Positions 60,508-64,000 of a stretch of DNA of 64,000 nucleotides are shown piece by piece. Every line of letters starts with the position of its first letter. The first letter of the stretch is position 1. Below the pieces are notes generated by a model that was not told the origin of the DNA, searched no databases, and saw nothing but the letters and a program-made list of their open reading frames with translations. The stretch comes from DAOPYU01 sp942493245. Its GTDB lineage: Bacteria; Sumerlaeota; Sumerlaeia; UBA8349. The translations under genes were made by a program, and so were the position numbers. The stretch spans positions 1,674,001 through 1,738,000 of the forward strand of contig OW818685.1 in NCBI GenBank assembly GCA_942493245.1, read 5' to 3'.

Positions 60508-61250
60508 TGCGCCGGATCGACGAGATCTACACCTGCTTTCCGTTCTACGGTTCGCCCAAGATGACCGCGCACCTCTCGCGCACCCTCGGCCAGCCGATCA
60601 ACCACAAGCGGGTCGAGCGGCTCATGCGGGTGATGGGGTTGCGGGCCGTGGCGCCGCGCAAGGGCCTGAGCCACAGCGCGCCGCAGCACAAGAAGTACCC
60701 GTATTTGCTGCGGGATCTGCCGATCGTGCGCCCCAACCAGGTCTGGGCGTCCGACATCACGTACATCGGCCTGGCGGGCGGTTTTCTCTACCTGACGGCG
60801 GTGATCGACTGGTTCAGCCGTTACGTGCTGGCGTGGCGGCTCTCGAACTCGCTCGACACCTCGTTTTGCGTCGAGACTCTCGACGAGGCGCTGCGTCTGG
60901 GGTGTCCCGATATTTTCAACACCGACCAGGGCGTGCAGTTCACCAGCGGGGCGTTCACGAAACGGCTGGAGGAGAGCGGCATCCGGATCAGCATGGACGG
61001 GCGGGGCCGCTGCTTCGACAACATCTTCACGGAACGCCTGTGGCGCAGCGTGAAGTACGAGGAGGTGTACCTGTGCGAGTATGCGGACCCGCCCGCTGCG
61101 GACAAGGCGCTCGGGGCGTACTTCCGATTCTACAACACGCAGCGGCCGCATCAGTCGCTTGGCTACCGCACGCCCCAGGAGGTTCACTGGGCGAACGGCT
61201 TTGAGACTGCGAAGCAGCAAAACAGAGATTTCGCTGACCAAATGAATTGA
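60351..61250 (+). CDS. IS3-family transposase OrfB (integrase domain, produced by -1 frameshift)
   Basis: The frame joins orfA at the A7 slip site and ends at 61250. It has QCALLGLPRSTYYYQP, HTH_21-like YGSPKMTAHL and an rve core with the DDE residues: Asp in VWASDITYI, Asp in IFNTDQGVQF and Glu in FTERLWRSVKYEEVY. The end YFRFYNTQRPHQSLGYRTP is typical. The gene looks intact, so the element may still move. Confidence 0.93.
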   Translation, partial: KKSAALDPGQAQALVEPGHGELAISRQCALLGLPRSTYYYQPVERDPQELELMRRIDEIYTCFPFYGSPKMTAHLSRTLGQPINHKRVERLMRVMGLRAVAPRKGLSHSAPQHKKYPYLLRDLPIVRPNQVWASDITYIGLAGGFLYLTAVIDWFSRYVLAWRLSNSLDTSFCVETLDEALRLGCPDIFNTDQGVQFTSGAFTKRLEESGIRISMDGRGRCFDNIFTERLWRSVKYEEVYLCEYADPPAADKALGAYFRFYNTQRPHQSLGYRTPQEVHWANGFETAKQQNRDFADQMN

Positions 61251-61434
61251 TCCGATCAGCGCCGAATGGTAGGTTAAAGATGCCCTCAAAACGACGCGAA
61301 GGGGACGGGACGCGGGAACCGACCCCGACCGCCCCTTCCGTCAAATAAGCGAGAAAAAAACATGATCGGGTCGTCAGGCGTCACACCTTAATCCTACCCG
61401 ATCCCTGTCCAATGGACGGGGGGAACCTCAGATC

Positions 61435-62526
61435 ATGCACTTTCTCTCCTCACTGTTCACTACCCTACAACAACATCTTTTCCCGTTCCAGCAAGAAGCG
61501 CTGGGGGAACTCTGCGAAAAGCACAAGACGCTCATCGAGGTGGCCGAGTTGGCTTCGATCGAGAAATTCATGAGCCCGTTCGGTCGCAAGCCGATGGGGC
61601 GCCCGCGCCACGGACGCCAGCCTCTCGTCCTGGCGTTTCTGGCCAAGGCCGTCTGGAATTGCCCGACCACCCGCGCGCTGCTTGATCTGCTCGGCGCTGA
61701 CGCCCCGTTGCGGCGTCTGTGCGGCTGGGAAACGCGGGCCGACTTGCCCAGCGAAGCGACCTTCTCGCGCGCCTTCGACGAATTCGCCCGCACCGCTCTG
61801 CCGCAGGCGATTCACGAAGCGATGGTCAAAAAGTGCTGCGGGCCGAAGTTGGCAGGTCATACCAGCCGAGACTCCACGCCGATCCAGGGGCGCGAGAAGG
61901 CGGCCCGCAAAGAGTCTGCGCCGCAGAATTCCAAAGCCCGGCGCGGGCGTCCGAAGAAAGGCGAGGAGCGGGCGCCCAAGCCGCCGCGCCGTCTGGAACA
62001 ACAGGGCCGGCACTCGCTCGAAGAAAACCTCCAGGATCTGCCGACCGCTTGCGACCGGGGCTCGAAAAAAGACAGCAAGGGCTTCAAGAAATCGTGGATC
62101 GGCTACAAACTGCACGTCGATTGCATCGACGGCGACATCCCGGTCAGCACGATTCTGACGAGCGCCTCGCTGCACGATTCGCAGGCGGCAATCCCGCTGG
62201 CGCAGATGACCGGCCAGCGCCTGACCAACCTCTACGACCTGATGGACTCGGCCTACGACGCGCCCGAAATCAAAGCGTTCAGCGAGGGGCTGGGGCACGT
62301 GCCGATCATCGATCAAAATCCGCGCCGCGGCGAGAAGTTGCCGATGGATTCGCATCGGGCGGTCCGCTACCGCGAGCGCAGCGCGGCGGAACGGGTGATG
62401 AGCAACATCAAGGACAACTACGGGGGACGGTTCGTGCGGGTGCGCGGGGCGGCCAAGGTGATGTGCCACCTGATGTTCGGGATCGTGGCGATGACGGCCC
62501 GTCAAATTTTCGCGTTGCTGAGATGA
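61435..62526 (+). CDS. IS4/IS5-type DDE transposase
   Basis: This 363-residue transposase has an N-terminal DUF772-like region (MGRPRHGRQPLVLAFLAKAV, LPSEATFSRAFDEF), an Asp in TSRDSTPI, a Lys-rich middle, the second Asp in DLMDSAYDAPEI and the YREK-type motif as VRYRERSAAERVMSNIKDNY. It moves the element bounded by the 17-bp ends. The ATG lies only four bases behind the right end of the nested IS3 element, which has removed its own promoter and ribosome site. Expression would now depend on the IS3 end. Confidence 0.88.
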   Translation: MHFLSSLFTTLQQHLFPFQQEALGELCEKHKTLIEVAELASIEKFMSPFGRKPMGRPRHGRQPLVLAFLAKAVWNCPTTRALLDLLGADAPLRRLCGWETRADLPSEATFSRAFDEFARTALPQAIHEAMVKKCCGPKLAGHTSRDSTPIQGREKAARKESAPQNSKARRGRPKKGEERAPKPPRRLEQQGRHSLEENLQDLPTACDRGSKKDSKGFKKSWIGYKLHVDCIDGDIPVSTILTSASLHDSQAAIPLAQMTGQRLTNLYDLMDSAYDAPEIKAFSEGLGHVPIIDQNPRRGEKLPMDSHRAVRYRERSAAERVMSNIKDNYGGRFVRVRGAAKVMCHLMFGIVAMTARQIFALLR

Positions 62527-62772
62527 GCGGCCCGGGGCGAATCGAAATGGAAGGGAGAAAATCAACGGCGAAACCGCCGAGTGGCAATCGCACGCCCCGT
62601 CCCCAGCGAAAAAGGGCGATTTTGGCGGTAAAGAGCAAGCGAACAGGCGTTCTCGCTCAGAAATCATCTCCCCGAAACGATTAGCCCCGCTTTTTCGCCG
62701 TTTTGCCCAATACTTTTGCAAGAGGCTCTATCGTGTATTAATTTGGGTGCCAGCCAGTCCTCTATAATTTTC

Positions 62773-62810
62773 TTGACACGTGAATAAAATAAACAGATGC
62801 TTTGCACGTG
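62773..62810 (+). promoter_or_regulatory. Possible regulatory site with two CACGTG palindromes
   Basis: CACGTG occurs at 62777-62782 and, inside GCACGTGC, at 62805-62810, upstream of the secreted DUF1349-like gene. TTGACA at 62773-62778 overlaps the first, but no good -10 hexamer follows at normal distance. The assignment is tentative. Confidence 0.25.
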
Positions 62811-62934
62811 CATGATTTCAGGGCGCTTGGGGTGTGGATATTGTTTCCACTAAAACACGTAATCGTTTTCGGCTGTATGAAACCGAATTGCATGGGTGAT
62901 GGGTTCAAACAGCCAGTCCACAAGGAGGTAAAAC

Positions 62935-64000
62935 ATGTTATATCTTCAGGCGATGGTTCTTATTCTGTCGAGTATTTTTTGCGTCAACATCTACGCCGGC
63001 GAATCCCGGCCTGTTCCGGCGAACGGGGCCCAGGGGGTTGAGTTGCCCGTCACGTTGAGTTTCGCCCCCGGCGAAACCATGGAGGGCGCCTCCGCTCATT
63101 TCATTTTTATCGGTACTGATAAGGCAAAGGTTGCGGAGGCCTTTTATCGCAACCACGCGAATGTGGATGTGTATGAGTTGAAGACTCCTTCTTTCAAATT
63201 GTCGAATCTGAAACCAGAAATGACTTATTACTGGCGGGTCGATCTTTTCAATGATCAGATGGAGTCGCTGCGGACAGGCGGTATCTGGAGTTTTACGACG
63301 AAGAAGTCCAGTGGAGTTGTTTTTACACCGGATTTGAATGTTCGGCATGACCTCCTGGCCGGTGGCGTCGGTGAGACGGGATTTGATGGTTTCATCGGAA
63401 AAGGGTCGGGAGAAACTGCCGCCCGCATTGAGATTGCCGATGGTAAGCTGATTCTGGCTTCATCGAAGGGGCGCTATGAGGGCGATGCCCGTCCCCTAGG
63501 GCCACTTGTTTACAAAAAAGTCCAAGGTGATTTCAAAGTGACCGCCCGCATTGCGGAGTATCAACACACGGCCTTCAACAATGTTGGGCTGATGGCCAGA
63601 GCTGCCAACATCGAAGACGCCGGCAAAGGAGAAGATTGGGTCAGCGTCGATTATTTTCCGCTCTACGGAGGCATCTACGCCCGCATGAATGACGAAGGCC
63701 GTCGCGTGGAGGTCTGCGACAGCGGACAGGGGAAAAACGCCGACCGATGGATGCAACTCGAAATGCAAGGCAATCTGTTCTTCCTCCGGCATAGCGCCGA
63801 CGGTGTCAAATGGGTCGATTTGCCTTGTAATCCGATCGTACGCAATGATCTCGTCAATGTGCCGTTGCAGGTAGGCGTCTTCAATGCGACTTATAGCGAC
63901 AATCAAGGAACCGCGGCCGTCGAGCAGTTTACGCTGGAAACCCGCCCGCAGGTTCGGACTGCTCGCGTTCATTCTCCGGAAAACGGGCAGGTCGATGTGC
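62935..64000 (+). CDS. Secreted DUF1349-like (concanavalin-fold) protein, partial
   Basis: AAGGAGGT precedes ATG 62935, and the frame is open to the window edge (355 codons). A signal peptide (MLYLQAMVLILSSIFCVNIY, cleavage near AGE) is followed by a fibronectin-III-like domain ending in LKPEMTYYWRVD and GIWSFTTK. Residues about 145-335 resemble the beta-sandwich found behind GH43 and in DUF1349 proteins (GDFKVTARIAEYQHTAFNN, GLMARAA, WMQLEMQGNLFFLRHSADG). The protein restarts a PENGQVDV-type fibronectin domain at the edge. Carbohydrate binding or hydrolysis is plausible, but no catalytic residues were identified. Confidence 0.75.
   Translation, partial: MLYLQAMVLILSSIFCVNIYAGESRPVPANGAQGVELPVTLSFAPGETMEGASAHFIFIGTDKAKVAEAFYRNHANVDVYELKTPSFKLSNLKPEMTYYWRVDLFNDQMESLRTGGIWSFTTKKSSGVVFTPDLNVRHDLLAGGVGETGFDGFIGKGSGETAARIEIADGKLILASSKGRYEGDARPLGPLVYKKVQGDFKVTARIAEYQHTAFNNVGLMARAANIEDAGKGEDWVSVDYFPLYGGIYARMNDEGRRVEVCDSGQGKNADRWMQLEMQGNLFFLRHSADGVKWVDLPCNPIVRNDLVNVPLQVGVFNATYSDNQGTAAVEQFTLETRPQVRTARVHSPENGQVDV

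Larger units (their letters stand above)
60014..61430 (+). mobile_element. IS3-family insertion sequence
   Basis: The ends at 60014-60040 (TGAAGTTCCCCCCGAAAACT..) and 61404-61430 (inverted, TGAGGTTCCCCCCGTCCATT..) agree at most of 27 positions. GAT at 60011-60013 and 61431-61433 is a 3-bp target duplication, usual for IS3. The 1417-bp element carries overlapping orfA and orfB with a frameshift signal. It sits inside the other insertion sequence, with its right end four bases before that transposase start codon. Confidence 0.92.
59906..62732 (+). mobile_element. IS4/IS5-type insertion sequence interrupted by an IS3 element
   Basis: The 17-bp ends GAGCCTCTTGCAAAAGT (59910-59926) and its inverted copy (62712-62728) are perfect. 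TATC flanks both sides (59906-59909 and 62729-62732) as a 4-bp target duplication. Without the nested IS3 unit the element would be about 1.4 kb with one transposase (61435-62526). The stretch 62527-62711 between the transposase and the right end shows no gene. Confidence 0.85.

Noticed and set aside
1..64000. tRNA, rRNA and classical riboswitch genes
   Set aside because: No cloverleaf-like, rRNA-like or known riboswitch consensus was recognised by eye; a covariance-model scan was not possible.

Overview
The window looks like a bacterial chromosome segment from a GC-rich (roughly 55-60 % by eye), plant-polysaccharide-degrading organism. Shine-Dalgarno sequences are strong, TTGACA-type promoters are present, and there is a PilT/PilU-type ATPase. 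There are no SusC/SusD genes, which argues against a typical Bacteroidetes locus. A decayed pseudopilin start of the FTLIELLVVI type, many secreted multidomain CAZymes and low-complexity inserts suggest a PVC-like or neighbouring phylum (Lentisphaerae, Hydrogenedentes, Sumerlaeota or similar). That placement is an inference, not something the sequence proves.

Left part (1-18 kb). This stretch holds a partial NeuB-type synthase, a secreted thermolysin-family protease with a large unknown C-terminal region, and a PilT/PilU ATPase. A compact minus-strand RiPP-like island follows (5.9-8.6 kb). It has a secreted thioester-domain protein, a PqqD-like recognition protein (lasso B1 type), a transglutaminase-like leader peptidase (lasso B2 type) and two very small precursor genes, missing from ordinary gene calls, that share a YxKPxxxTLGxxxxxT leader. 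No lasso cyclase is present, and one core has no acidic residue, so the product is probably not a classical lasso peptide. After it come a secreted subtilase whose stop codon lies in the target duplication of a 229-bp MITE-like element, two tandem cold-shock genes with TTG starts and structured leaders, a PQQ-repeat protein, a large Carboxypeptidase-regulatory-like repeat protein and a family-4-like glycosyltransferase.

Middle (18.1-56.0 kb). One plus-strand block of 18 genes with short gaps forms an arabinoxylan/arabinan utilisation locus. It encodes GH95, GH43-CE1, CE1-malectin x3-GH51, CE1-CE1-GH10, GH10, GH43, GH51, a feruloyl/acetyl esterase, GH62, GH3, a GPH-family sugar symporter, CE6/SASA-GH97, GH127/GH146, a tannase/feruloyl esterase, a DUF1593 protein, a DUF7000 protein, a further CE1 and a type-B carboxylesterase. 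Together these would remove ferulate, acetyl and arabinofuranosyl groups, cut the xylan backbone, hydrolyse oligosaccharides and import products. A promoter with a 23-bp palindrome lies at its head. Several enzymes share a duplicated CE1 cassette fused to different glycosidases.

Right part (56-64 kb). It contains a SWIM-SNF2 helicase, a frameshifted helicase remnant, and an IS4/IS5-type insertion sequence (17-bp ends, TATC duplication) into which an IS3-family element (27-bp ends, GAT duplication) has inserted just upstream of the resident transposase start. A secreted DUF1349-like protein runs off the right edge.
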